DNA of 54,523 nt from Muricoccus nepalensis (GCF_006438825.1 NZ_RCZP01000035.1:1-54523), one strand, 5' to 3'; counted from the stretch's first letter, positions 24,593 to 35,507 are shown. Notes: generated from the sequence alone by a model not told the origin. Made by a program: numbers and translations.

Positions 24593-26185
24593 ATGAAAAG
24601 GTGGCTTTACGCGGGGCTCATGGCGCTCGGCGCCGCGGCGCCCGCCGCCGACGCCCTGGCCCAGGCCGCGCCCCGCAACACGCTCGTCGTGCTGCGCGAG
24701 ATCGACGCCGACAACTACGACCCGCCGCGCTCCACCGCCCGCGGCGCCGGCGAGGTCGTCTACATGATGAGCGACACGCTCGTCTCCCTCGACTGGGACC
24801 AGCGCACCGTGCGCCCCGGCCTCGCCGAATCCTGGACCGTCTCCGAGGACGGCAAGACCTACACCTTCAAGCTCCGTCGCGACGTGACCTTCTGCGACGG
24901 CAAGCCTTTCACCGCGCGCGACGTGGTCTACACCATCAAGCGCTGGGTCGACCCCTCCACCCGCTCGCCCATCCGCTGGCGCGCCGGCCCCGTGGACGAA
25001 GTGGTGGCGATCGACGACTACACCGTCGAGTACAAGCTGAAGGAGCCCTACGGCGAGCTTCTCTACCAGCTCACCCTCTTCTTCGCCGCCATCGTCGACC
25101 AGCAGACGGTCGAGAAGCTCGGCGCGAACTTCGGCGTGCAGGGCTTCAACGGCACCGGCCCCTACTGCTGGGGCTCCTGGTCGCCGCGCCAGGACTTCGT
25201 GCTGACGCGCCACCCGAACTACCGCTGGGGCCCGCCGATCTACAACAACCCGGCCCCGCAGATCGACCGCGTGATCTGGCGCATCATCCCCGAGGCCAAC
25301 ACCCGCCTCGCGGCGCTCCAGTCCGGCCAGGGCGACGTCACGCAGTACATCCCGCAATTCGCCATCGCGGGCCTGCGCAACGTCCCCACCGTGAAGCTGA
25401 CGCGCCAGGAGAATTACTTCTGGGACTTCTTCATGGGCTTCAAGGTCGACAAGCCCGTCGTCAGCGACCCCGCCATCCGCCGCGCGGTCAACCTCGGCGT
25501 GAACCGCAACGCGGTGGTCCAGGCCACCTTCTTCGGCGCCGCCGACCCGGCCGACGCCTACCTCAACCCGCGCACCATCGGCTACGACGCCGAGGCCGCG
25601 AAGATGGTGCCGAGCTTCAACGCCGACGAGGCCCGCCGCGTCCTCGACGAGGCCGGTTGGGCGCCCGGTCCCGACGGCATCCGCGTGAAGAACGGCGAGC
25701 GCGCCTCCTTCCTCCTCTACGGCCTGCAGACGAACGAGTGGCGCCGCATGTCGGAGGCGATGCAGGCGGACCTCCGCCGCGTCGGCATCGAGATGCGCGT
25801 CCAGCTCTGGGACGCGACGGTGGGCTGGGGCAAGCTGGCGACGCAGGAGTTCGACGCCTTCATGATGTCCTACCCCTACATCTCCGCGACCGACGGCTTC
25901 TCCCTCTACTTCGACAGCACCAACCGCCCGACGCCGAACCGGATGAACTGGAACGACCCGGAGACGGACCGCCTGCTGCGCATCGCCAAGACCGGCCTCG
26001 CCGAGGGCGACCGCATGAGGGCGATCGGCGAGGCGCAGCGCCGCATCACCGCCGCCAACGTCTGGCTGCCCATCGCGCGGGAGCAGCTCTGGATCGCTGC
26101 CTCCGCCCGCACCGAGGGCGTGCGCCCGCACGGCATCTACGGGGTGGGCCTCTACAAGGGCCTCGACATCCGCCTCACGCGCTGA
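24593..26185 (+). CDS. Family 5 periplasmic substrate-binding protein of the Dpp-type transporter
   Basis: 530 aa. Signal peptide of about 23 residues (MKRWLYAGLMALGAAAPAA to ALAQ). SBP_bac_5 features include YMMSDTLVSLDW, then LAESWTVSEDGKTYTFKLR with RDVTFCDGKPFTARDVVYT. These bind di- or oligopeptides, nickel or other small solutes; the neighbouring amidohydrolases hint at an amide-containing ligand. AGGAGG precedes ATG. A hairpin after the gene (26196) may set its transcript level above the downstream genes. Confidence 0.92.
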   Translation: MKRWLYAGLMALGAAAPAADALAQAAPRNTLVVLREIDADNYDPPRSTARGAGEVVYMMSDTLVSLDWDQRTVRPGLAESWTVSEDGKTYTFKLRRDVTFCDGKPFTARDVVYTIKRWVDPSTRSPIRWRAGPVDEVVAIDDYTVEYKLKEPYGELLYQLTLFFAAIVDQQTVEKLGANFGVQGFNGTGPYCWGSWSPRQDFVLTRHPNYRWGPPIYNNPAPQIDRVIWRIIPEANTRLAALQSGQGDVTQYIPQFAIAGLRNVPTVKLTRQENYFWDFFMGFKVDKPVVSDPAIRRAVNLGVNRNAVVQATFFGAADPADAYLNPRTIGYDAEAAKMVPSFNADEARRVLDEAGWAPGPDGIRVKNGERASFLLYGLQTNEWRRMSEAMQADLRRVGIEMRVQLWDATVGWGKLATQEFDAFMMSYPYISATDGFSLYFDSTNRPTPNRMNWNDPETDRLLRIAKTGLAEGDRMRAIGEAQRRITAANVWLPIAREQLWIAASARTEGVRPHGIYGVGLYKGLDIRLTR

Positions 26186-26195
26186 CGCCTCCCAC

Positions 26196-26230
26196 GGGTG
26201 GCCGCCGGTCGCGGCCACCCCACTTTCTGC
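26196..26230 (+). terminator. Intercistronic hairpin after the binding protein gene
   Basis: GGGTGGCC (26196-26203) pairs with GGCCACCC (26213-26220), loop of nine bases, followed by CACTTTCTG with only a short T run. It lies between the binding protein and the second amidohydrolase, so it may act as a partial terminator or 3' stabiliser, as in other ABC operons. Confidence 0.6.
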
Positions 26231-26244
26231 ACCGGGGAAGAACC

Positions 26245-27671
26245 ATGACCACCGTCATCCGCAACGCCGACGTCGTCGTCGCCTGGGACGCCTCCGCGGG
26301 CCGCCATGTCTACATGCAGGACAGCGACGTCGCCTTCGACGGCGGCACCATCACCTTCGTCGGCCGCGGCTACACGGGCCCGGCTGAGGAGGAGATCCAG
26401 GGCGCCGGCCTCATGGTCATGCCCGGCCTGGTCAACATCCATTCCCACCCCTCCAGCGAGCCCATGAACAAGGGCCTGCTGGACGAGATCGGCTCGCCGG
26501 GCCTCTACAACTCCTCCCTCTACGAGTTCATGCCGATCTTCCGCGCCGACGCCGAGGCCGTGCCCTCCTGCGTGCGCGTGGCGCTCAGCGAGCTCCTCCT
26601 TTCCGGCGTCACCACCGTCGCCGACCTCTCCATGGCCCATCCCGGCTGGCTGGACCTCCTCGCCGAATCCGGCATGCGCGTCTGCGTCGCCCCCATGTTC
26701 AAGTCCGCGCGCTGGTTCACGAAGAACGGCCACGTCGTGGAGTACGAGTGGGACGAGGCCGCCGGCGAGAAGGCGATGGCGGAGGCCCTCCAGCTCATCG
26801 ACCGCGCCGAGCAGCACGAGAGCGGCCGCCTCTTCGGCATGGTCGTCCCTGCCCAGATCGACACCTGCGCCCCCGGCCTGCTGCGGGAAAGCAGCCAGGA
26901 GGCCCGCGCCCGCGGCCTGTCCTGGCAGATCCACGCCGCGCAGTCCGTCGTGGAGTTCCACGAGATCACCCGCCGCCACGGCATGACGCCGATCGGCTGG
27001 CTCGACAGCATGGGCCTGCTCAACGACCGCGCCATCATCGGCCACGGCATCTTCCTCGACGAGCACCCCTCGACGCGCTGGCACACCGACACCGACCTCG
27101 GGCGCCTGGCCGAGACCGGCACCACCGTCGCGCATTGCCCGACCGTCTTCGCGCGGCGCGGCATCACCATGAAGAACTTCGGCCGCTACAAGCGCCGCGG
27201 CGTGAACATGGGGCTAGGCACCGACACCTACCCGCACAACATGCTCGATGAGATGCGCCTCGTCGGCTACCTCGCCCGCACCCAGGCGACCGACCCCCGT
27301 GCCGTCACCACCACCGAGATCTTCGACGCCGCCACCATCGGCGGCGCCAAGGCGCTCGGCCGCGAGGACATCGGCCGCCTCGCCACCGGTTGCCGCGCGG
27401 ACATCGTGCTGGTGAACGCCGCGCACCCGCAGATGCGCCCGGGCCGCGACCCGCTGCGCAGCCTCGTCTACGCGGCCGGCGACCGCGCGCTGCGCGACGT
27501 CTACGTGGACGGCCAGCTCGTCGTGAAGGACGGCATGGTGCTGACGATGGACTACGAGGCGGCCGCCGCCCACCTGCACGACGCCCAGAAGCGCATCCTC
27601 GACCGCGCGCCCTCCCAGGACTGGGCGCACCGCCCGGTCGAGGCCATCAGCCCGCCGAGCTTCAACTGGGT

Positions 27672-27675
<4 letters not shown>
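26245..27675 (+). CDS. TRZ/ATZ-type amidohydrolase (cytosine/guanine deaminase-like)
   Basis: 476 aa from ATG at 26245, with GGGGAAGAA upstream. The metal site is NIHSHPSSEPMNKG (HxH, about 66-68), then IHAAQSVVEFHEI (metal His), GHGIFLDEH and late Asp in GLGTDTYPHNMLDEMR. The beta-sandwich ends with GCRADIVLVNAAHPQMRP. Such enzymes remove amino or chloro groups from triazines, purines or pyrimidines. It sits inside the ABC transporter operon and overlaps the next ATPase by ATGA, so its substrate is probably what the transporter brings in. Confidence 0.87.
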
Positions 27676-28666
<991 letters not shown>

Positions 28667-28670
<4 letters not shown>

Positions 28671-29743
28671 GCGAGGCCCCCCTGCTCCGGGCGGACGGCA
28701 TCGCCAAGCACTACCCCGTCAAGAAGGGCCTCGTCATCGCCCGCCAGGTCGGCGCCGTGCGCGCGGTCGACGGCGTGTCCTTCTCCCTCCACCGCGGCGA
28801 GACGCTCGCCCTCGTCGGCGAGAGCGGCTGCGGCAAGTCCACCACCGCCCGCCTCGTGATGCGCCTCATCGAGCCCTCCGCCGGCCGCGTCCACTTCAAG
28901 GGCGAGGACGTCACCGCGGTCACCGGCGCGAAGCTCCGCGCGCTCCGCCGCCGCCTGCAGATCGTCTTCCAGGACCCCTACGCGAGCCTCAACCCGCGCC
29001 TGACCGTCGCCGACGCCATCTCGGAGCCCATGGCCGTCCACGGCCTCGGCGACGCCGCCTCCCGCCGCGCGCGCGTCGAGGAACTGCTGCGCCTGACGGG
29101 CCTGCGCCCCTTCCACGCCAACCGCTTCCCGCACGAGTTCTCCGGCGGCCAGCGCCAGCGCATCGGCATCGCCCGCGCCCTGTCGGTGGAGCCCGAGGTC
29201 GTCGTCTGCGACGAGCCCGTCTCCGCGCTCGACGTCTCCATCCAGGCGCAGGTCGTGAACCTGCTGCGCGACCTGCAGCAACGCCTCGGCCTCTCCTACC
29301 TCTTCATCGCGCACGACCTCGCGGTGGTGAAGCACGTCGCCGACCGCGTGGCGGTGATGTATCTCGGCCGCATCGTGGAGGTCGCGCCCAAGCACGCGCT
29401 CTTCGCCGACCCGCGCCACCCCTACACGCGCGCCCTCCTCGCCGCGATCCCGCGCCCCGATCCCGCGCGCCGCGGCGGCGTGCGCCCGCTCGCCGGCGAC
29501 CTGCCCAGCCCCATGGCCATCCCGCCCGGCTGCCGCTTCCACACGCGCTGCCCCCACGCGCAGCCCGTCTGCCGCGAGAGTGACCCGCCGCTCCGCGAGA
29601 TCGCCCCCGGCCACACCAGCGCCTGCCACTTCGCGGAAGACCTCCCGCGCTTCAACGCCGAGGCCGGCGCGGGCGTGCCGCCCATGGCCGCGCGCCGGCT
29701 CGCGGCCTACGCGGCGGCGCGCGCGTCCCGGGCCTCCGCCTGA
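28667..29743 (+). CDS. DppF-type ABC transporter ATPase
   Basis: 358 aa, ATGA overlap with the preceding ATPase. Walker [11 protein letters not shown]-loop [15 protein letters not shown], signature [15 protein letters not shown], Walker [21 protein letters not shown] and the C-terminal [15 protein letters not shown] cysteine motif. Last gene of the aldolase-amidohydrolase-transporter operon. The final 35 residues are Ala/Arg-rich and extend beyond the usual family end. Confidence 0.93.
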
Positions 29744-29785
29744 CCACGGCGGCCTGACGAGAGAAAGCGCCCCGGGCCTCCGCGC

Positions 29786-29814
29786 TTGCGGCCCTGCCGC
29801 CCCGCGCCCATGCT
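29786..29814 (+). promoter_or_regulatory. Sigma-70-like promoter candidate for the exported amidohydrolase
   Basis: TTGCGG (29786-29791), 17-base spacer, CATGCT (29809-29814). The chosen start (29843) follows 28 bases later with GGAG between. The element argues against the earlier in-frame start at 29786, which would begin inside the -35. Confidence 0.45.
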
Positions 29815-29842
29815 CCCCGCCATTAATGCCGGAGACCGGGCG

Positions 29843-31585
29843 ATGCGGGAACGGGAAGCGGGCAGGGGCTGGTTCGCCCAGAAGCGCCGGGCGCTGGTCT
29901 CCAGCGCGCTCGCCAGCCTCGGCCTCACCTTCCTCCCCGGCGAGGGCCGCGCAGCCGACCCGATCGTCCCCGCCGAGGTCATCCTCCGCAACGCCCGCGT
30001 GCTCACGGTCAACGCGGCCGGCGACACCGCCCAGGCCGTCGCCGTCGCGGGCAACCGCATCCTCGCGGTCGGCGCCGACGCCGCCGTGATGGCGCTCGCC
30101 AACGCCCGCACGCGCGTCATCGACCTGCGCGGCGCGACCGTCATCCCCGGCCTGCGCGACAGCCACCTCCACACGATCGGCGCCGCGCGCGACATCTTCA
30201 ACGTCGCCCTCGAGGACGCGCGCGACCTCGACGCCATCCTCAAGGCCCTCGCCGCCCGCGTGGCCACCACGCCGCCCGGCGAATGGGTCATCGCCTCCTC
30301 CGGCTGGCACGAGGGCCAGATCGCCGAGGGCCGGATGCCCACGCGCGGCGAGCTCGACCGCATCTCGCCCGACCATCCCGTCTTCATCCCGCGCGGCGGC
30401 CACGTCGCCGTCGTCAACTCCGCCGCCCTCCGCCTCGCCGGCATCACGCGCGACACGCCGGACCCGCGCGGCGGCGTCATCGTGCGCGACGGCGGCGAGC
30501 CCACGGGCTTCCTCATCGAGGGGCCGGCGATGAACCTCGTCCGCCGCCTCCTGCCCCTCATGTCGCGGGAGAGGCTGACGGAGGGCTTGGCGCGCTTCAG
30601 CACGGTGCTCGCCGGCCTCGGCGTCACCGCCTCCACCGAGCCGGGCGCGACGCCGGAGGAGATCGGCGCCTACATGGACCTCTGGCGCATGGGCGGCATG
30701 CGGCACCGCGTCCGCATCATGCAGCGCGCCACGGGCCTCGCCGACGTGCGCGCCCGCTCCGCCGTCATGGCGCCCAACTTCGGCGACGACTGGCTCCGCG
30801 TCGGCGGCTTCAAGTACCTCTACGACGGCGGGGTGGAGGGCGCCTGGACCTACGACCCCTACCAGATCGTCGAGGGCGAGCAGACCGACCCCGCCTTCCG
30901 CGGCAAGCTCCTCGGCCCCGCCGGCGGCGACGCCGAGGCGCTCGAGATGTTCCGCCTCGCCGCCAGCCGCGGCTGGCAGTTCCAGGTCCACATGGTCGGC
31001 GACGCCACGACCGACCACGTCCTTGACCTCTGGGAGAAGGTCGCGCAGGACCACCCCATCGCCGACCTCCGCTGGGCCGCCATGCACGTCATGCTGTCCC
31101 GGCCGGCCTCGCTGGACCGCATGAAGACGCTCGGCATCCGCGTCACCGTGCAGGACCAGTCCGTGCGCCTAGCCAACAACATGCTGCGCTACTGGGGCCC
31201 GGAGCGCGCCGCCTGGTGCACGCCGACGAAAGCGGTGCTCGACCGCGGCATCCCCGCCGGCGCCGGGACCGACGCGCCCGTCGCGCACTGGAACCCCTAC
31301 GTCGCCCTCTGGTGGCTCGTCACCCGCAAGGTCGAGATCCGCGGCCGCGTCACCGAGCCGCTGGGGCCGGACATGGCCGTCTCCCGCCAGCAGGCGCTCC
31401 GCCTCTACACCATGGGCAGCGCGGACGTGGACTTCATGGACGACCGCGCAGGCTCCATCGAGCCCGGCAAGCTCGCCGACCTCGTGGTCCTGTCCGACGA
31501 CTACCTCACCGTCCCCGAGGATCGCATCCGCGACCTCCGCAGCACGCTGACCATGGTGGACGGCCGCATCCTGCACGAGGCCTGA
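29843..31585 (+). CDS. Exported YtcJ-like amidohydrolase
   Basis: 580 aa from ATG at 29843, with GGAG eight bases upstream. The N-terminus ([18 protein letters not shown], then GEGRAADP) looks like an export signal, unlike the two cytoplasmic amidohydrolases upstream. The amidohydrolase_3 motifs are [12 protein letters not shown] (HxH), [17 protein letters not shown] and the late Asp in [13 protein letters not shown], with [17 protein letters not shown] near the end. It is similar in plan to the 21109 product and may act on the same class of compound in the periplasm. Confidence 0.85.
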   Translation: MREREAGRGWFAQKRRALVSSALASLGLTFLPGEGRAADPIVPAEVILRNARVLTVNAAGDTAQAVAVAGNRILAVGADAAVMALANARTRVIDLRGATVIPGLRDSHLHTIGAARDIFNVALEDARDLDAILKALAARVATTPPGEWVIASSGWHEGQIAEGRMPTRGELDRISPDHPVFIPRGGHVAVVNSAALRLAGITRDTPDPRGGVIVRDGGEPTGFLIEGPAMNLVRRLLPLMSRERLTEGLARFSTVLAGLGVTASTEPGATPEEIGAYMDLWRMGGMRHRVRIMQRATGLADVRARSAVMAPNFGDDWLRVGGFKYLYDGGVEGAWTYDPYQIVEGEQTDPAFRGKLLGPAGGDAEALEMFRLAASRGWQFQVHMVGDATTDHVLDLWEKVAQDHPIADLRWAAMHVMLSRPASLDRMKTLGIRVTVQDQSVRLANNMLRYWGPERAAWCTPTKAVLDRGIPAGAGTDAPVAHWNPYVALWWLVTRKVEIRGRVTEPLGPDMAVSRQQALRLYTMGSADVDFMDDRAGSIEPGKLADLVVLSDDYLTVPEDRIRDLRSTLTMVDGRILHEA

Positions 31586-31593
31586 GCGCGGCC

Positions 31594-32055
31594 ATGGACT
31601 TCCGCCTCGCCCGCGCCCCGCGCCCGCCGCTCCGCGCCCACGGCGTCCTCGGCGCGGCCCCCGCCGCCGACTGGGCCGCCGCCGCCGCCGAGCCCGTCGA
31701 ATGGGAGGACCTCTTCGCCCTCACCGGCCTGCTGGGCGTCGAGATCGGCCCCGCCGCGGCGCGCGCCGGGGAGGTGGTGGAGATGCGCGGCCACATGACG
31801 CCTCCCATGGTGGCGGAGGCCGCCTACTTCGTCCTCTCCCGCGACCCGATGCCCGAATGCCCCTTCTGCGCGCCCTCGCTGAGCTGGCCCGACGACATCG
31901 TGGTGGTCCATCTCCGCGCGCCCGGCGTCGACATCGACCACCCGCTCCGCCCGGTCCTCGTCCGGGGCGTGCTTCTCCTCGGGGAGGAACCCGGCCCCGT
32001 GCCCGGCCTCTCCAGCCACGCCCGGCTGGACGCGGCGCTCTGGCAGCCGCTCTAG
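31594..32055 (+). CDS. Conserved protein of unknown function with CPFC motif
   Basis: 153 aa from ATG at 31594, eight bases after the amidohydrolase. I recall the pattern EVVEMRGHMTPPMVAEAAYF, then VLSRDPMPECPFCAPSLSWP and DDIVVVHL from conserved bacterial proteins of unknown role, some annotated near DUF3299. The CPFC pair could bind metal or form a disulphide. There is no clear signal peptide. Confidence 0.6.
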   Translation: MDFRLARAPRPPLRAHGVLGAAPAADWAAAAAEPVEWEDLFALTGLLGVEIGPAAARAGEVVEMRGHMTPPMVAEAAYFVLSRDPMPECPFCAPSLSWPDDIVVVHLRAPGVDIDHPLRPVLVRGVLLLGEEPGPVPGLSSHARLDAALWQPL

Positions 32056-32069
32056 GCCCGGCCCCGCCG

Positions 32070-32098
32070 TTTACGCCGCGCCCGCCCGCCCGCATGAT
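32070..32098 (+). promoter_or_regulatory. Sigma-70-like promoter candidate for the iron alcohol dehydrogenase
   Basis: TTTACG (32070-32075), 17-base spacer, CATGAT (32093-32098), 28 bases before the start codon. CATGAT matches TATAAT at four of six positions. Confidence 0.5.
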
Positions 32099-32126
32099 GC
32101 GCCCCAACAGAGGGGAACGCCCGCCC

Positions 32127-33311
32127 ATGCACGTCACGCTCGTCGCCCCCCGCCTGATCCTCTCGGGCGGCGGCTCCGTCTCCAAGGTGGCCGAGGTCCT
32201 GGCCCAGCTCGGCCTGTCGCGCCCGCTGGTCGTCACCGACCCCTGGATGGCCTCCTCCGGCACGGTCGAGCGCTGCCTCGCCCCCCTCCGCGCCGCCGGC
32301 ATCGCCGCCGCCGTCTTCAGCGACACCGTGCCCGACCCCACCGATACCGTGGTGGAAGCCGGCGTCCAGGCCTTCAGGTCCGGCGACTACGACTGCCTCA
32401 TCGGCTTCGGCGGCGGCAGCCCCATGGACACCGCCAAGGCCATCGCCATCCTCGCCGCGGCGCCGGAGGGCACGCATATCCGCGCCTTCAAGGCCCCGGC
32501 CCAGGCCAACACCGGCGCCGTGCCCGTCCTCTGCATCCCCACCACCGCCGGCACGGGCAGCGAGGCCACGCGCTTCACCGTCATCACCGACACCGCGCGC
32601 GACGAGAAGATGCTCATCGCGGGCCTCGGCGCCCTCCCGCTCGCCGCCATCGTGGACCACGAGCTGACCTGGACCGTCCCGGCCCGCACGGTCGCGGACA
32701 CCGGCGTGGACAGCCTCACCCACGCGCTCGAGGCCTTCGTCAGCAAGCGCGCCAACCCCTTCAGCGACGACTACGCGCGCCTCGCCATGCGCCTCATCGC
32801 CCCCAACCTCCGCCGCGCCTATGCCGACGCGAGCAGCGCGGGCCGCGCGCGGGACGAGGCGGCCCGGGAGGCCATGATGCGCGGCGCCATGCTCGCCGGC
32901 CTCGCCTTCTCCAACGCCTCCGTCGCCCTCGTCCACGGCATGTCGCGCCCGATCGGCGCGCATTTCCACGTGCCCCACGGCCTGTCGAACGCCATGCTGC
33001 TGCCGGCCGTCACCCGCTTCGGCCTGCAGTCCGCGCTGCCCCGCTACGCCGAGGCCGCGCGCATCATGGGGGTCGCGAAGGAAGGGGAGGGGGACCAGTC
33101 CGCCGCCGTCCGCCTCGTCGAGGAGCTGGAGGCGCTCAACCGCGACCTCGCCGTCCCCACCCCCGCCGCCCACGGCATCGCGGCCGAGCGCTGGGACGGG
33201 CTGCTCGACACCATGGCCGCCCAGGCCCTCGCCTCCGGCAGCCCCGCCAACAACCCCCGCGTCCCCGACGCCGCCGAGATCGTCGCCCTGTACCGGGAGG
33301 CCTATGCCTGA
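32127..33311 (+). CDS. Iron-containing alcohol dehydrogenase
   Basis: 394 aa from ATG at 32127, with GAGGGGAA upstream. NAD-binding loop GFGGGSPMDTAKAIAI (about 94-109), PTTAGTGSEATRFTVIT, and metal-binding residues in DTGVDSLTHALEAFVS, then ALVHGMSRPIGAHFHVPHG with the paired His. It is a dehydrogenase of the Fe-ADH/maleylacetate reductase superfamily; the substrate is open. Its 3' end overlaps the sigma factor start by eight bases. Confidence 0.92.
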   Translation: MHVTLVAPRLILSGGGSVSKVAEVLAQLGLSRPLVVTDPWMASSGTVERCLAPLRAAGIAAAVFSDTVPDPTDTVVEAGVQAFRSGDYDCLIGFGGGSPMDTAKAIAILAAAPEGTHIRAFKAPAQANTGAVPVLCIPTTAGTGSEATRFTVITDTARDEKMLIAGLGALPLAAIVDHELTWTVPARTVADTGVDSLTHALEAFVSKRANPFSDDYARLAMRLIAPNLRRAYADASSAGRARDEAAREAMMRGAMLAGLAFSNASVALVHGMSRPIGAHFHVPHGLSNAMLLPAVTRFGLQSALPRYAEAARIMGVAKEGEGDQSAAVRLVEELEALNRDLAVPTPAAHGIAAERWDGLLDTMAAQALASGSPANNPRVPDAAEIVALYREAYA

Positions 33312-33852
33312 CACGGGCTTGACCGCTGACGCCGCGGCGATGATCCGCGGCGTCGCCGAGGGCGAGGCCGGCGCGCTCCGCCGCCTCTACGACGCCCAGG
33401 CGTCGCGCCTCTTCGGGGTCGCGATGGCGATCCTGCGCGACCGCGACGCCGCCGCCGACGCCCTGCACGACGCCGTCGTGAAGATCGCCGCCCGCGCGCG
33501 CCAGTTCGACCCCGCCCGCGGCGAGGCCGGCGCCTGGCTCGCCGCCATCGTCCGCCACGCCGCCCTCGACCTCGCCCGCGCCCGCGGCCGCGAGACGCCG
33601 ACCGACGACCCCACGCTCGGCGACGGCGCCGTCGCGCCGGAGGCCTTGGACCGCCTCTGCGAGACCCAGGAGGCCGGGCGGCTGCGCGACTGCCTCGCCG
33701 CCCTCGAGGCCCGCAACCGCGAGGGCATCCTCCTGGCCTTCGTCCACGGCCTCTCCCACGCCCAGATCGCGGCCCGGCTCGACCTGCCGCTCGGCACCGT
33801 GAAGGCCTGGATCCGCCGCGGCCTCGCCCGCCTCAGGGGCTGCCTCGCATGA
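33304..33852 (+). CDS. ECF sigma factor (SigK-like) paired with RskA-type anti-sigma factor
   Basis: 182 aa. Region 2 has LRRLYDAQASRLFGVAMAIL and RDAAADALHDAVVKIAARA, then GAWLAAIVRHAALDLARAR. Region 4 has GILLAFVHGLSHAQIAARLD with GTVKAWIRRGLARLRGCL. Its start lies inside the alcohol dehydrogenase, so it may be read from that transcript. The next gene, in an ATGA overlap, is its anti-sigma factor. Not related to the EcfG pair. Confidence 0.9.
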   Translation: MPDTGLTADAAAMIRGVAEGEAGALRRLYDAQASRLFGVAMAILRDRDAAADALHDAVVKIAARARQFDPARGEAGAWLAAIVRHAALDLARARGRETPTDDPTLGDGAVAPEALDRLCETQEAGRLRDCLAALEARNREGILLAFVHGLSHAQIAARLDLPLGTVKAWIRRGLARLRGCLA

Positions 33853-34565
33853 TCCCTTCCGATCCCGAGGCGCTGGACGCCCTGGCCGCGGAGCACGTCC
33901 TCGGCACCCTCGACGCGCGCCAGGCCGCCGAGGTCGCCCGCGCCCTGCCGGTGGACGCCGCCCTCCGCGAGACCGTCGCCCGCTGGGAGGCCCGCCTCGC
34001 CCCGCTCGCCGGCCTCGCGCCGCCCGAGACGCCGCCCGACGGCCTCTGGGACCGCATCGAGGCCTCCGTCGCGACGCGCGCGCCCGCGCCCGTCGTCCCC
34101 CTCCGCGCCATCCCCGGCCGCGCTGCCCCGCCGCCCCGGCCGGACCGCTTCTGGAAGACCTGGGCCGCCGGCTCCACCGCCGTCGCCGCCGGCCTCGCCG
34201 CGGTCCTCTTCCTCCGCCCCGCCGATCCCCCGCGGATGATGACCGTGCTGCTCACCAGCCGCGACCAGCCGGCCTGGCTCGTGGAGACCGAGGGCGCGGG
34301 CCTCCGCCTGGCCAGCCTCAACCCCCGGCCCGTCGAGCCCGGCCGCGTGCAGCAGCTCTGGGCCCTGCCGCCCGGCGCCACGGCCCCCACCTCGCTCGGC
34401 CTGGTGCCGGAGGGCGGGCAGGCCCGGATCGCCCCCGGCCTCGTCCGGCCCGAGCCCGGCATGCTCATCGAGATCACCCTCGAGCCCCCCGGCGGCTCCC
34501 CCACCGGCCGCCCGACCGGCCCCATCCTCTTCATCGGCCGCCTCGCCCCGGCCGCCGGCACCTGA
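33849..34565 (+). CDS. RskA-type membrane anti-sigma factor
   Basis: 238 aa, ATGA overlap with the sigma factor. The N-terminal 80 residues carry the sigma-binding part (LDALAAEHVLGTLDARQAAE, then ETVARWEARLAPLAGL) without the zinc HxxxCxxC motif. One membrane helix (about 104-121: AAGSTAVAAGLAAVLFL). The periplasmic part has the RskA pattern ARIAPGLVRPEPGMLIEITL and PTGRPTGPILFIG. It holds the sigma factor at the membrane until a signal triggers release. Confidence 0.88.
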   Translation: MIPSDPEALDALAAEHVLGTLDARQAAEVARALPVDAALRETVARWEARLAPLAGLAPPETPPDGLWDRIEASVATRAPAPVVPLRAIPGRAAPPPRPDRFWKTWAAGSTAVAAGLAAVLFLRPADPPRMMTVLLTSRDQPAWLVETEGAGLRLASLNPRPVEPGRVQQLWALPPGATAPTSLGLVPEGGQARIAPGLVRPEPGMLIEITLEPPGGSPTGRPTGPILFIGRLAPAAGT

Positions 34566-34587
34566 GGCGCCCTCACCACCCTGTGAC

Positions 34588-34653
34588 CGTTCCGCCTGCG
34601 TCCAGGAACGCCGCCGCCCCGTAGCGCAGGCAGCGGGGCGATCCCTTCGCCCC
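34588..34653 (+). promoter_or_regulatory. Leader of the DUF4394 gene: inverted repeat and alternative hairpins
   Basis: CGTTCC (34588-34593) and GGAACG (34605-34610) form an inverted repeat next to TGTGACC. Downstream, CGCCCCG (34615-34621) can pair with CGGGGCG (34634-34640), and GGGGCG (34635-34640) can instead pair with CGCCCC (34648-34653), giving two mutually exclusive hairpins before the ribosome site (AAGGAG, 34662-34667). No clear -35/-10 pair for the local sigma factor was found. Confidence 0.35.
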
Positions 34654-34673
34654 TGTCCCGCAAGGAGCGACCC

Positions 34674-35456
34674 ATGACGCACAGCCTCCGCCGCCTGGCT
34701 CTCGCCGGCGCCGCCCTCCTCGGCCTCGCCGCCGCCCCGGCCGGCGCCGCCACCCTCGTCGGCCTCACCGCCGAGGGCAGCCTCGTGCGCATCGACACCG
34801 AGGGCCGTCGCGCCTCCGCCCCCGTCCGCGTCCGCGGCGCCGACGGCGCGCTGCTCGGCATCGACGTGCGCCCCGCCGACGGCAAGCTCTACGGCGTCAC
34901 CGCCAGCGGCCAGATCGTCACCATCGACCCCATGACCGGCATGGCCACCAAGGTCAGCCAGCTCTCCGAGGCCTTCGACGCCGGCGGCCGCGCGGTGGTG
35001 GATTTCAACCCCGTCGCCGACCGGCTGCGCCTGATGGGCGCCAGCGGCGTGAACTTCCGCGTCAACGTCGAGACCGGCGCCGTGGTCCGCGACGGCCAGC
35101 TGAAGTACCAGGCCGGCACGCCGCTCGCCGAGACCATGCCGCGCGTCACCGCCGGCGCCTACACGAACAGCATGGCCGGGGCCACCGCCACCATGCTGCT
35201 GACGATCGACAGCGTGCTCGGCCAGCTCAACCTCCAGGCGCCCCCGAACGACGGCGTGCAGCAGGTGCGCGGCCGCGTCGGCGGCGGCGTTCCCGCCACG
35301 GCGGCCATGGACATCCTCGCGGAGGGCAGCACCAACACCGCCTACCTTCTCGCGGGCGGCGTGCTGCACACGGTGAACCTCGAGAACGGCACCCCCACCG
35401 TTCTCGGCCCGGTGGCCGGCGCAAGCGAGGTGATCGACATCGCGGCGATGCGCTGA
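34674..35456 (+). CDS. DUF4394 exported beta-propeller-like protein
   Basis: 260 aa with AAGGAG upstream. Signal peptide of about 25 residues (RRLALAGAALLGLAAAPAGA). The DUF4394 pattern is clear: VGLTAEGSLVRIDTEGRRAS, then GIDVRPADGKLYGVTASGQI, DFNPVADRLRLMGASGVNFR and YTNSMAGATATMLLTIDSVL. These are beta-rich periplasmic or outer proteins of unknown role, often encoded beside SigK/RskA-like pairs, so it is the likely main target of this sigma factor. Confidence 0.88.
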   Translation: MTHSLRRLALAGAALLGLAAAPAGAATLVGLTAEGSLVRIDTEGRRASAPVRVRGADGALLGIDVRPADGKLYGVTASGQIVTIDPMTGMATKVSQLSEAFDAGGRAVVDFNPVADRLRLMGASGVNFRVNVETGAVVRDGQLKYQAGTPLAETMPRVTAGAYTNSMAGATATMLLTIDSVLGQLNLQAPPNDGVQQVRGRVGGGVPATAAMDILAEGSTNTAYLLAGGVLHTVNLENGTPTVLGPVAGASEVIDIAAMR

Positions 35457-35468
35457 GCCGAAGGGCGC

Positions 35469-35490
35469 GGCCCGCCGGGAAGGGCGGGCC
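35469..35490. terminator. Bidirectional hairpin between convergent genes
   Basis: GGCCCGCC (35469-35476) pairs with GGCGGGCC (35483-35490), six-base loop, in the 51-base gap between the convergent DUF4394 and EAL genes. No T run on either side. Confidence 0.5.
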
Positions 35491-35507
35491 GGCCCGCGCC
35501 GGGCGCG

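Noticed and set aside
34582-34604. TGTGACC and CGTC as a promoter of the local ECF sigma factor
   Set aside because: The two are only about ten bases apart, too close for an ECF promoter.
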